Assembly: GCA_022457155.1 (NCBI GenBank)
Contig: JAJGOT010000201.1
Coordinates: forward strand, 779,001 to 843,000
Length of the DNA: 64,000 nucleotides
Reading direction: 5' to 3'
Source: Cladopsammia gracilis
Lineage: Eukaryota; Cnidaria; Anthozoa; Scleractinia; Dendrophylliidae
Made by a program: the position numbers and the translations under genes. A model generated the notes under the pieces. The model was not told the DNA's origin. It saw only the letters and a program-made list of their open reading frames with translations, and did not search any database. How positions within the stretch are numbered: the first letter of the stretch is position 1; each line of letters starts with the position of its first letter. Positions 36,054-46,657 of the stretch are shown in pieces.

Positions 36054-36352
36054 TTAATCGCATCAATAACGAAATTCGAGATTAATAACCTATGTGGAGT
36101 TTTTTGCACTCAAAACGTCACGGATATTTTGTCAGTATGAAAGCAGGAGGAAAACAGCGAAAAAAGGAATCCATTTAAGTGCACATTATTGACGCGCGCG
36201 CAACGCAGGTGTACAATTACAGCTATCCAATTACAAAAAGGTGTAATTGGACAGCTGTAATTGGACACCCACGTGGCCGCGCGCCTATTACGTAAGAAAT
36301 AGGCGCGCGGATAACCAATCACAATCGATAATTTTGTTATTGATACGATTAA
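36054..36352. mobile_element. Foldback MITE with internal palindromes
   Basis: Imperfect 23-bp arms lie at 36054-36076 (beginning TTAATCGCATCAATAACG) and 36330-36352. Inside are two further palindromes: an ATTACAGCT(G/A)TCCAATTACA hairpin at about 36206-36267 and CGCGCCTATT...AATAGGCGCG at 36280-36310. Confidence 0.65.
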
Positions 36353-36606
36353 CAACATAATTAGATAAAAAGATTATATATAGCTAAACAAAAGCAGTAG
36401 TTTGGTAATTAAGTGCAAGGATTGCAAGGATGGAAGTGGATTACAGTTAATCAAATTTGATCTTGTGACAGGCGGCCAAGAACTGCAATCAAAATTGTCA
36501 TTCTTGTGGAATTTTCACTCTTGTAGCGGTTATTTTGACTCGTTAGTTAATATTTCTTTGCTTTCATTGCTTTTGGAGATTTATTCCGCCTATTTCATCA
36601 TAATAC

Positions 36607-36885
36607 AGCATTTTTCAATTGAGTGTGAAAAGTAATTACACAATTGCTTTGGTTTTGCATTGCTACGCTTTGTGATTGGCTAAAAAATCTCGCGCCACTT
36701 TCTCGACCAATCAGAAGTAAAACCAAAACCAATCGTGACTTGCTCGCACGCGTTTCTCGCGGTTGGCACCGCCGACATATAATTGCTTCGAGCTCTGATT
36801 GGTTCATTGGATTGTTTACAACTGCTGTGATTAGTCAGAGTAATTACTTTGGTTTTGGTTTTACGACACTCAATTGAAAACTGCT
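36607..36885. mobile_element. MITE with AGCA(G)TTTTCAATTGAGTG termini
   Basis: The left end AGCATTTTTCAATTGAGTG is matched in reverse at 36866-36885. Inner blocks AGTAATTAC, CCAATC and AAACCAAAACC are arranged symmetrically. I recall this as an abundant type in coral genomes, which is recollection and not a search result. Confidence 0.65.
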
Positions 36886-38064
36886 CTAAAAAAACAAACT
36901 TTAAGCAAGCTCCTGGCTATAATCATGACTGAAAACACGATACCTACATCAGCCGGTTTACTGTCCCTTTTATTGCCCTATGCGTTTATCGTTGCTATAG
37001 ATCAAGCCTTTTTTAAAAAAGCTCCATGTAGGAAAAATAGCGAGAGTTGACATGAAAGTCGTAAAATCTCTACCAGTGTGAAACATATAAAAACCTTTTA
37101 TATTTTTGCTCCAACGAATAACGGTTTACATTGAGAAAAATCATGTCACTCGTGAGATATTTGACTAGTCGAAACCTTTCCAAAATTGGTATTCTAACGA
37201 GATATACTCGTTAGAGCAAAACTATAAAAGGTTTTTCTGAATGCTTCATACTGGTAGAGATTGAGCGACCTGTCAAAAGGGGTAAACAGAAATAGAGCTC
37301 CGTCCATAGTTACAACAAACGCGTATAAAAAATTCATCTTTCTAAATAGTGTGATCTTTGCGTCTAATTTTGTCAATTCGAATGATTTGTTACCAACTTG
37401 GGCATGGTTGTTTTCTTTTTTGTAGTATTTTATTTCATTGACCCCACAAGCTGTTGCTTTGAATTTCTATCATGTATAAATAAAGGTTCTATGTATGTAT
37501 GCATGTATTTGCTTTGTTGTACATTGAAATTCGCGTCAATCTGAAAGACACTGGGATGAAATTTGTGTTGAGACTGGTAACAAAAATTATCAAAATTAAA
37601 GAAATCATGAAAAACATCAACGAGAGTAGTATACAGAATGGGGGTTCTGCGTCCGGCGGATCATGCGGATCAAGCGGGTCTGCATATATTAAACAATTTA
37701 AGCGGGAAAATGACATCATCGTGGTAAACAATAGGGTGAGAAGGCCTGCTTAAGCTTGCCCCGTCAGTAAAGTATGACGTGATGGTTATAAATACGACAG
37801 TTTTGTATGCGTGTTTGCTTTCTTCTAATGTTTTTGTGTTTTGTATTGTCAGCAAAATAATGGTATTATAGAATTGTATTATGAAAGCGGGTCTGTACAT
37901 TAAAAAGTTGTAGGTTCATTGTTCATTGTTTCTAATTTTCTCTAGTAAGTGATTGGTTTAAAAGGGGTTTTTGATCGATTTCATGTTATAAGTTTAACGA
38001 GGACCATTCGATTCCTAATTTGTGATGTGTTAATCTCAGTAGATGTATTGACTGAATAAAATAT
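36886..38064. other. Non-coding stretch with a LINE-type tail
   Basis: The sequence at 37470-37505 (TATAAATAAAGGTTC then TATG repeats) looks like a LINE 3' end. A Gly/Ser-rich open frame at 37499-37753 is not supported as a gene. Confidence 0.4.
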
Positions 38065-38067
38065 TTA

Positions 38068-38936
38068 ACAAATCGACCGCATTTTTCCATGGTCTATACT
38101 CTCATCGACCATAGAAATGACGTCATAAAAAGTTCAAAACTCAAGTGGAACCACGACTCAAGCAGTTTAAGGCCTGGGTTTAAATTGTGTTCGGAAAATA
38201 TGGTTGACACTTAATATCTTCACCGAGAAAACCTAGATCAAAATGAAATTTTCCCTGAATGTTAATCTTGATGTTTTCTTTTGCCTTAATGCAAAAGTTT
38301 GGTCACGTGACATGTCACGTGATCAAAATTTTAAAATTACGAAAATCGGCGATTTGGTAGCGAATTTTCTTTGTATAGTTAAATAAATTAGCTTTTCCGA
38401 TGGAGGTTTAACATATTTAACCTTCTACGTTTGGAATGATTGTCCTCAAGTCTTTAAATTACAGTTATAAATAATTATAGGTTGAATTTTGGACTGAAAA
38501 ATGACCTTTGTCCTCATAATTTTTTTTAGAGATTAATGGACACTCATTCCAAACGTGAAGGGCTGGAGATATTTAATCTGCATCAGAAAAGTATTTTTAT
38601 TTGATGTTTTCTCTTAAACCCGTCACCAATTCAAAATTTGTTGCTGACTCACTCGGCTGCGCCTCGTGAGTCCACAACATTTTGACCATGTGATGACGTA
38701 AATCGTGGTAAATAAGAGTCCACACCACGGAAAACCGGTGGAAATTTGCTAACCATTCCGTTTGTAAAAGTTATTACGAATAAACCGTTTTTTCCTGGTC
38801 AAAGCCCTTGACCCAGGCCTTAAACTACTTGAGCGAGCCGTTAGGCGAGTGGTTTCACTGCCAAGTTTGAACATTTTATGGCGTCATTTCTATGGTCGAT
38901 GAGAGTCTAGACCATGGAAAAATGCGGTCGATTTGT
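38068..38936. mobile_element. 869-bp element with about 110-bp inverted termini
   Basis: Ends ACAAATCGACCGCATTTTTC and its inverse, with further matching blocks (CATCGACCATAGAAATGACG, GGCCTGGGTT/..CCAGGCC). TTA lies on both sides (38065-38067, 38937-38939). The centre holds an ACTCGGCTGCGCCTCGTGAGT hairpin. Non-coding. Confidence 0.75.
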
Positions 38937-39760
38937 TTATTACAATAACAAACTTGAATAACTGCGAGCGCCGAGCGAATGAGTTTGCGGGAATCATTTT
39001 AGAAAATCAAGATAAACAACCTAACACTGACAAACTGCTGCAAAATGTTTTTTGCGTGGGGAATAATTAAAGCCTTAACTTTTTATGTGAATAAATTATG
39101 TAACGAAAAAGGCTCACACAAAAATTCTCTTCAGCTTAAATCATCGCTAGAATCTTTTAATATAAATTTTAACACAGCAAAACAAAGAGCCGTTATTCGG
39201 CAAATTTTAGAGAACCGCGCTCGGCGATAATCGCAAAATAGAGCACAATAACCTCACACAAAGTCAAATATAAAATTACTAGGCACAGTTTACAAAGCTA
39301 ACCTTTTTCAAATTTGAAATATCTTCGAATAATCAGATGAATCTTTGCTCCAAGTTGTTTTTCGGCTCTTTCGGGCGCCGGCGACTGATTCCGTGGATTT
39401 TCCCGTGAAACTACGACAAGTTGTTTGTCCTTTTTGATTCGCACTTAATTCCAGGCAAGTTTAGCTGATTGTAAATTAAATTTAACTGACGAGAGAGCAT
39501 TCTTTTCATTCAAGAATTCCAGTTTTAAGTGCATTTTTCACTGTTTGAAGAACCCGCAGCGCCAAAAGTTTGACAAAACTCACCGCGTTGCGCTAATATG
39601 TTTTTGTATGGGAAAATGGTGTTGGCGAACACTTTGATGCGGCTGTTATCGATATTTTCGCAAGAAAATCAATTACCCGGGTCAATGTTGAATAGAAAAC
39701 CCATAAATTATTCTTGGAACTTTGGTGAAAATGCAAAGAATTGACGGAGAGCGGCAATAT
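38937..39760. other. Non-coding stretch
   Basis: No gene; short frames lack domains. The end (39540-39760) may be a degraded left part of R1 copy C. Confidence 0.35.
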
Positions 39761-40495
39761 TAGCGGAGCAAAACATGCGCGTAGGACGTCATCAACATCC
39801 GGGATCATTGAGGCTTTGTTTTTCGCGCAGCTACACAGCCGTCAGCTCGGTAAACATGTTTTAAAAAGTTTGGATCTTTCGCTGGTCAGTGTTTAGCGGA
39901 CAAGTAAAGTCGTTATTTCTCTGCATTTTTTCGCGGTTTGCTACTCAAGAAAGGGATACTAATTGAGGGAAACTCAGAAGCTGCTTTAGTAGAAAAAGAA
40001 GAGCTTTCTGGGATAAAATCTTGCTTCGAGGAACTTCATTTCAATGCGAGAGAATTAACAAGCAAGCGAGGGACTCAAAGGTAAACTGAACAGATTATAT
40101 TTTTCGATGGGAATTTATGTTGATATCAATCTGTGATCGACTTTTTCTTTCTGTTCTTGTGTAGTTTTGGAGAATTACTTTAATTAAAACGAGCTTAACT
40201 TCAGTTGTATCGATTTCTTGAATTTCATCGAAGGCAACTTGATGCGCTATATTAAAATGGTACGCGTTTTGCTTTTAAACATAAACTGATGGAGATTTGA
40301 ATAAAATTTGTCGAAAGAAGATTGTGTTGTCTATTTTTATGTGTTTGTTCATTCATTACATAGATTGAAAAGCAATTTATTTGGAAACAAAACAAGACTT
40401 AGACTTCACTCGCGTCGCCTTATGTAAATATTTTTAGGTAAACGCTTTTTTTCGTTTGTCTCACGATGGAGTCACTTTAAGATGTTGATCGCGAC

Positions 40496-40528
40496 GTTTC
40501 GACTGCTATTACTGCTAGTCTTCATCAG
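40496..40528 (-). ncRNA. Hammerhead-ribozyme-like core in the Penelope repeat
   Basis: The minus strand has CTGATGA (40528-40522), a stem II formed by GACT and AGTC around a short inner hairpin, and GAAAC (40500-40496). These are the conserved boxes of hammerhead ribozymes, which are known from Penelope-like elements. Stems I and III could not be completed with confidence. The right arm keeps only the GAAAC side. Confidence 0.55.
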
Positions 40529-40556
40529 GCGACGAGGTCGATTGGTTACGTGTCGC

Positions 40557-41275
40557 TTATGTAGCACGTTGGCTTGTTGTTATTGGTGCATTTCGATCCT
40601 CATTATTATTCCGAAAAGATGTTGTTCCCTCTCCGGTCCGATTTGATATCGGTCGGCTGTTATGCTTCTTGATTGTAGGCATCCACGGTTCGGGAATTTC
40701 AATTCCACTATCTCTGTTGATGTTATTAGGATGAAGTCTTATGTGGATGGCCTCTTTAACTCTACGGGTGTACCAGTGTGGGTCACGGTCAATAAACTTA
40801 ACCTCGTCCCAAATAGGAAAATGCCCGGTCTTGTTAGCGTGTTCTGAAACCGCGGAGGTTTGAGTACGAGCAAGCCGTAGGTCTCTATCGTGTTCTTTTA
40901 TCCTTTCATGCATAGACCTCCCTGTTTCTCCGATATACACTTTGCCGCATTCGCAAGGAATCTTGTAGACAACACCGTCCTGTTTATTAGAGTCGAGGAC
41001 GTCCTTAGTTCGTACTAAGTGTGACCTGAGAGTTGTGTCAGATTTGAAAACAGTGCGTACGCCTTGTTGTTGTAGGCAGCGCCGAAGAACCTCTGATACA
41101 CCTTTGATATAGGGCAATACTGCAATAGATTTAAAATCCTGCGTGGATTCCTTCTTTGTTGTTGGTCCTTTCGTTTTTGTGATTTTGTGTACAAACGAGG
41201 AAGGATATCCGTTAGAAACAAGAAACATTTGTCGTCGGTTCTTGTTTCTAACGGATATCCTTCCTCGTTTGTACA
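40557..41275 (-). pseudogene. Penelope-type C-terminal fragment with GIY-YIG endonuclease domain
   Basis: An uninterrupted frame runs from about FLVSNGYPSSFVHKI to a stop at 40557. First comes the connector (IAVLPYIKGVSEVLRRCL), then the GIY-YIG domain: GVVYKIPCECGKVYIGETGR, with catalytic-type Arg in GRSMHERIKEH, Glu in RVKEAIHIRLH and the family ending GIEIPEPWMP. This is the endonuclease used for target-primed integration in Penelope-like elements. The RT domain is absent and the 5' part of the open frame (41276-41423) is inverted-repeat sequence, so I class it as a broken element gene. Confidence 0.8.
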
Positions 41276-41656
41276 AAAAATCACAAAAACGAAAGGACCA
41301 ACAACAAAGAAGGAATCCACGCAGTCGAAACGTCGCGAGCAACATCTTAAAGTGACTCCATCGTGAGACAAACGAAAAAAAGCGTTTACCTATCTTACAC
41401 ACCACGATGAACAACAACCACATTTTTAGTAAATATTTTTGTGTATTTTTGCAATTTTGATTTCCAAATCAGTTTCTCGAGCAATTTTGGGCAAACAACA
41501 ACTGTATTTTATTCGGAAAGTAGTCGTACTAGTTATTCTAGACAGAGAAAAGTTGTTTTTGTGAACGTTTGTACGGTCTTAATGTACTGTTCGGACTGTC
41601 GGGTAATAAGCCTTAAGCTTACTGTTTTTGAGAATTGCTAAAACTGAAAAATAGCC

Positions 41657-41869
41657 TGTTTTGGAAAGTTCTCTCGTCGAAACGATAAAAGAGTTAGAAA
41701 GATTTCTGTAGTTTTTTGGACATACTCCGTCCTGTACTCTTCTAACGCACAATGTTAAAAAAAAATATATCTGTTCGTAAAAATATACGTATGTGTTCGT
41801 AAAAAAACCGCAATTAATTTCGCTGATAAAACTCAGCCTCATCAGGCAGTATCCGCCATCTTGGATTTT
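41657..41869. mobile_element. 213-bp insertion with ribozyme-like core and 12-bp target duplication
   Basis: Flanked by TGAAAAATAGCC (41645-41656 and 41870-41881), it interrupts R1 copy C. It has no coding frame. A GTCGAAACGA motif lies near the left end on the plus strand and a full hammerhead-like core near the right end on the minus strand. Probably a heavily truncated Penelope-like element or a related ribozyme-bearing retroelement. Confidence 0.7.
41818..41845 (-). ncRNA. Second hammerhead-ribozyme-like core
   Basis: The minus strand reads CTGATGAG (41845-41838), a perfect 5-bp stem II GCTGA/TCAGC with loop GTTTTA, then GAAA (41821-41818). This fits the catalytic core consensus better than the copy at 40496. 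The cleavage site and stem I partner are not obvious. Confidence 0.55.
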
Positions 41870-41998
41870 TGAAAAATAGCCCGGTCGTCAATTTTAATTA
41901 TTGTGCTTCCGACCTTTCACCTTAGTTAAGTTTCACCTTAGTTAAGCTTGTTCAAAGTGTTACGCTGTTAGGCTCAGCCTATCTATATATATTATTGT

Positions 41999-43577
41999 CT
42001 GAAAGATTTCACTTTCGAGTGGTGCAGTTTGCAGCATATATAGCTGATCCGTTAGAAACGTAGATGTACTGTATTTTTCTTTTTGCGTTTGTCAAAAATC
42101 CTTAAGTTTAGTTTAAAAAAAATATTGAACCGTGCCAGTGTGAAAACAACAGCTTACCGCAATATTGCGTTACGCGTTAGCATTTCTTATTCACGGGTTA
42201 GCTCTTAGGAGCCTTTGATTTTTGATCAGTGAAAGGCATATGAAAGGGGTACCTTTTCTGTCAAAATGGTATATGAAAGGGTAAGGGTTTGGACCTCAGG
42301 ACGGAGCGTTATTTCAGCCGGGACATTCTCCACAACTTCTTAATTTTCCTACTCCTTAGGATAGTATTTAGTAGTATTTGAGGCAGAATTCCGATTTTTG
42401 AAACTGTCCAACTAGCTCTGTTATAGTGTAATTAAGCTTGGCATCAATACTGAAGTCAATGGAAGTCAGCGAAAAAATATATGCTGGTTAAAATTCTGCT
42501 TGTAGTGAGGTTTCTAGTAACGAAACCAAAAATAATTGAAAGTTTTTTTTAGGACAGCATGTTATACCTACAGTAAATATACAACCTCTATGAGGGAATA
42601 CCCTACATTACAGTAAACGCCGAAAATGTGACAATTGCAAATATTAATGGACATATCATCTGCGATATACTAAGTGCCTTCAAACGTATGCATAAATTTG
42701 TGAGAATAAAAAAATAACATTACCCTATGTTCTGGTGCATGTTTCTCACCGATGACCTTCAACCTTTGTGCCAAGTTTGAGCGAAATGACTGACAAAAAG
42801 AAAACTAAAAGTTGTCTTTATTTGCACGTCCAAGGACTTTTAATTTATACGAGTGTTCACTGACAGCTGCGTGAAGTACATGCATACAAGACACTAATTT
42901 TATCAGTTACAATTAATGAACTGGTTACTTACGCTGAGTTATACATAAACCTGTTCTGCCTGGACATTCAGTGAAAGGAGTTTTCAAAGATCGTATGTAC
43001 TCATTAGTTCCTGCCGTAATCATGTAACGTTTTCTGCTTTGCCAGATTTCAATAAACACGCGCTAAAAGCATATTATTACAATGCTTTAATTAACTCTTC
43101 GTCGTATAATGATTCGACCTGGATAAAATTAACGCAGTAGCTGTCAACCCGATCCTTATAGTTACTGAGTTGCTTCATACACTATTTTTTTTGGTTTTCA
43201 GCCAGTTGAGTACCGAAAAAACAAGCCTTAGTCGAAGGAGGAGACTTAAGTCACCGTATCTCGTCCGCGCCACGATTCACTGAAGTGATGTTGGCCTTGT
43301 TGCGAAACTTCATCGACAGTACTGCAGTGGATAAAGCACGTTTTTTTAAAAAAATGGTGAAACAGCCAAGTTTCCAAGTGCCCAAAGGTCCTGTTTTTAG
43401 TAATGTCGATGGATTTTCGCCATAACCATGTAACTCCCACGAGTGCCATACCAAAACTGAAAATTCGAGAAAAACCCACAATTTCCTTTTTGTAAAATAT
43501 GAAATAAAAAAATTGGTATCATGCAAAAGCTATTCCAAAGGGGTTTCATTTGAATACCCCACTATACGATTTCGTCG
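41999..43577. other. Non-coding stretch
   Basis: No supported gene. The last part (43535-43577) resembles a lone monomer of the satellite at 44930 (TTTCATTTGAAT ... GATTTCGTC). Confidence 0.35.
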
Positions 43578-43586
43578 ATAGACTCA

Positions 43587-44127
43587 CAGGGAGCCCAAAC
43601 GCTTTATCGGCTGTAACATAATCATTTAATAAAATATTGTTATTTACCTGTTTTCCTGTGTCGTTTTGGAAGGGATTTGAATCAGAGCGAAGACGGTTGA
43701 CCTTGCACGTTTCAAATATTATCTTGTCTGCCGCTTCGTAAATACGACGCACCTATTACGTCTCAAGTTTCCATTATTATTAACTCAAGTTCCCATTATT
43801 ATTAACTATTAACTCTCCAGAAAGAGAGAAAGAGAGAAAGTTCTCTTCTCTCTTCTCGTGGCCGTTAAATTTAAACCCGAGATTTTCCCCCGAGCAGAGT
43901 TAATAGTTAATAATAATGGGAGCTCGAGTTAATAATAATGGAAACTTGGGACGTAATAGGCGCGTCGTATTTACGAAACGGCAGACAAGATAATATTTGA
44001 AACGTGCAAGGCCAACCGTCTTCGCTCTGATTCAAATCCCTTCCAAAAAGACACAGGAAAACAGGTAAATAACAATATTTTATTAAATGATTATGTTACA
44101 GCCGATAAAGCCTTTGGGCTCCCTTTT
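43587..44127. mobile_element. Foldback element with about 205-bp arms and 9-bp target duplication
   Basis: Arms 43587-43795 and about 43905-44127 are near-perfect reverse complements, beginning (C/A)AGGGAGCCCAAA. ATAGACTCA lies on both sides (43578-43586 and 44128-44136). Long terminal inverted repeats with a 9-bp duplication are the mark of Mutator-like (MULE) elements. The loop is a GAGA/CTCT-rich tract. No protein is encoded. Confidence 0.8.
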
Positions 44128-44136
44128 ATAGACTCA

Positions 44137-44929
44137 AAAGTTAGAACTACATTACTTGTCTCTACAATTGGCTCTGGAAGTGAAAGGGCTCACCAACATA
44201 CCAGAATTTGGTTTGGTTTGCACTAAAAATAACTCTGCGTAAGTAACTTCAAAAAAGATAAAAATAATGACAATGTTTGCCGCGTTCCTTTTAACCAATC
44301 TAATCCGGATTCTGCGATCGAAAATTCGATTTTCCGTTCCATTTAGGGAGAAACTAATCTTAAATTGCAATCTGAACGTTCCAAGTGGATCGCTCAGATT
44401 AGTATCTGAATCTGGTTTCAGATTCTGCGTTTGGCGAACTAGTTTCAGATCAATAGCACGTGGTCGATCAGAGCCAGCATACAAACAAACGAACAGAGTC
44501 CCTTCGCAGAGGGACCTGGGGATGATGATCGAAACGGATCGATTTGTTTATCGAAACAATCTGGATTACCTCAATCCGAAACTGGATTGTCTAAAAGGAA
44601 CGCCACCATTGTTCTAGCCTATGCCCACACTCATAGCTGGTTATAATCAGAGGAAAGCTCTAGCCTGCACGAAATTAAAAAAAATGTAATAATCACATTA
44701 TATTACCATAATATTAGAAATACGGTAAAATGAACTGGAACTAGTCAGCTTTCTTGTTGTCTGGTCATAGCTTGTTAAAACCTCGCCTTTATAAAGTCGT
44801 GTCACTATGAGTCGGCAAAACGAGTATGCTGGCTATTACTATAGAGCTGGGATGAGGCTACCATCAAAATTTATGAAAAAATATCAATAAATATCATTTT
44901 CGAAAATGCTAAGAAAAAAAGCACAACAG
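44137..44929. other. Non-coding stretch
   Basis: The flank 44128-44190 resembles the right edge of the satellite array (about 45600-45660), suggesting a duplicated array end. A region at 44290-44600 holds ATCTGGAT/AATCCG-type inverted motifs of an unknown repeat. No gene. Confidence 0.4.
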
Positions 44930-45610
44930 GAAAGCACTGCTAAAGAGTCACACTTTGAATAGCCACACTTCAGGATTTCATCCACAGACTCAAAAGTTAG
45001 AACCTAACAGCATAATAAACAGCACCACAGGAAAGTACTGCCCAATAGCTTTCATTTGAATGGTCACACTTTAGGATTTCATCCACAGACTCAAAAGTTA
45101 GAACCACCTTGTACAGCATAATAAACAGCACCACAGGAAAGTGTGCCCTCACTTGAATGGTGACACTTCAGGATTTTATCCACAGACCCAAACGTTAGAA
45201 CCACCTTGAACAGCATAACAAAAAAAAAATCACAGAAAAGTCCTGCTCAATAGCTTTCATTTGAATGGTGACACTGGGATTTCATCCACAGACTCAAAAG
45301 TTAGAACCACCTTGTACAGCATAATAAACAGCACCACAAGAAAGAAATGCTCAGTACCTTTCATTTGAATGGCCACACTTCAGGATTTCATCCACAGACT
45401 CAAAAGTTAGAACCACCTTGCACAGCATAATAAACAGCATCATAGGAAAGTACTGCTCAACAGCTTTCATTTGAATGGTCGCACTTCAGGATTTCATCCA
45501 CAGACTCAAAAGTTAGAACCACCTTGCACAGCATAATAAACAGTACCACAGGAAAGTACGGCTCAATAGCTTTCATTTGAATGGTCACACTTCAGAAAAA
45601 GTTAGAACTA
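44930..45610 (+). repeat. Tandem satellite, period about 106 bp, 6-7 copies
   Basis: The landmark CATCCACAGACTCAAAAG recurs near 44979, 45080, 45177, 45283, 45389 and 45495 (spacings 101, 97, 106, 106, 106). Other conserved blocks are CAGCATAATAAACAGCACCA and CTTTCATTTGAATGG. The most regular copies are on the right. Confidence 0.9.
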
Positions 45611-46373
45611 CATTACACGACTCACTGTTTACCCCTGGCAGTGAAAGAGTTCAAGTACATTTAGTTTGTAATGAACGCCCCGCAAATCTGAAGGAAGGTT
45701 TTCTAATTCATTTCTCTCGTAGAATACAAATGGCTCTGCTGTGTTTAAAATGATATTAAAGTAGAGAAAGAAGCGAGATTTTAACCAATAAAGCTGTTAT
45801 GTGCTTCGGTAAAAGCTGCACAACTGACGTCACTTCAATTGCCAGCGAGCCTTATTTGCCAGTACTTTGAAAAGCTTTAGTATTCACTTAAACTTAGGAT
45901 AATTAAAAAACGAGGAAACAATCGCTACGAATCTATTCACTTTTAACGTTAGCTAACATAGGTCTTACCTAATAGTTCAGACGCTGGACACTACCATTAC
46001 ATTACCATTACAATTTATAAATATAGCCTGCGTAGCTGTTGGTATTAGGGACTTTCCGATCTAATCAGACTACAAGTACAACATTGAGTACGAGTAACAC
46101 TTTTTAAGCATATTATTGGTGCACGCCACATATGTTAATCATGTCTTACACATATCTCGTTTCTATCTCCTTATTATCCAGAAGTCAGCAACAAGAGGGA
46201 GCGATGGCATCGTTTTCCAATGAGGAACGCCCTGTTGTTCTCACAGGAGCAATTTTGATCGACTTAACCGCGAAATCACAACTCGAAATCGCGGCTGATA
46301 TTCATTTGTCCTCGCGCACTTTATACCGCTGGCTACGCAGTCTATAAAGAATATATACTTTGGGCCTGTGGGC
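45611..46373. other. Region downstream of the PARP14-like gene
   Basis: The 3' UTR of the minus-strand gene lies here; I found no clear AATAAA. A plus-strand frame at 46204-46347 ends with a helix-turn-helix-like stretch (LEIAADIHLSSRTLYRWLRS), perhaps a transposase fragment; support is weak. Confidence 0.35.
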
Positions 46374-46657
46374 TCATTTAAAAGTTATGAGATAATCTGG
46401 ATAACACTGGTTATCATAAAACACAACATAAATGCTTGGATTTCCGGTATTATCCACCACACTGTCGTATGCATCGGTAGCGTCGCTCCCTTTGGCTGGC
46501 GGAGTGATCATTCCCTGGCGTCCAACCGCGTATTCGCCAACAACAACATGGGCAAGGTAAAGATAGCGGTTTCCATTCGCGTCGGGTGGAGAATACCGTG
46601 ATTGTGTAGAATAAGAGGCATCTCGAGCAAAATACACGCCATTCCCATACACAGTGG
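46374..46657 (-). CDS. PARP14-like gene, last exon: C-terminal half of the ART domain
   Basis: 284 nt after acceptor ATTTCAG. It encodes YGNGVYFARDASYS (Tyr1768), the D-loop region (ANGNRYLYLAHVVVGEYAVG) and SIYVVFYDNQCYPDYLITF before TGA. Ile1835 stands where PARP1 has its polymerising glutamate. Confidence 0.95.

Larger units (their letters stand above)
40436..41428 (-). mobile_element. Truncated Penelope-like element (GIY-YIG), 12-bp target duplication
   Basis: A 993-bp insertion in R1 copy C flanked by GTAAATATTTTT (40424-40435 and 41429-41440). About 70-bp inverted repeats (40437-40506 and about 41322-41390) carry ribozyme-like sequence, as expected for the pseudo-LTRs of Penelope-like elements. 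An inner inverted duplication (41146-41230 against 41239-41325) reverses part of the coding region. The reverse transcriptase core is missing, so it cannot move by itself. Confidence 0.85.
39761..41998 (+). mobile_element. Repeat R1, copy C, carrying two nested insertions
   Basis: R1 sequence occupies 39761-40435, 41429-41656 and 41870-41998 (ending GCCTATCTATATATATTA). It has the same exon-like stretch with GACTCAAAG at GTAAACT (40072-40086). Insertions at 40436 and 41657 each have a 12-bp duplication of R1 sequence, giving a clear nesting order. Confidence 0.75.

Noticed and set aside
37499..37753. Gly/Ser-rich 84-codon frame
   Set aside because: It overlaps a LINE-like tail, has a low-complexity core and lacks splice or homology support.
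40557..41423. Cellular GIY-YIG nuclease gene
   Set aside because: Target duplications, inverted ends and the Penelope-type connector show it is a truncated mobile element.
46132..46347. Plus-strand gene with a helix-turn-helix
   Set aside because: Only about 48 codons after the best ATG, in the 3' flank of the PARP14-like gene; a chance or transposase relic.
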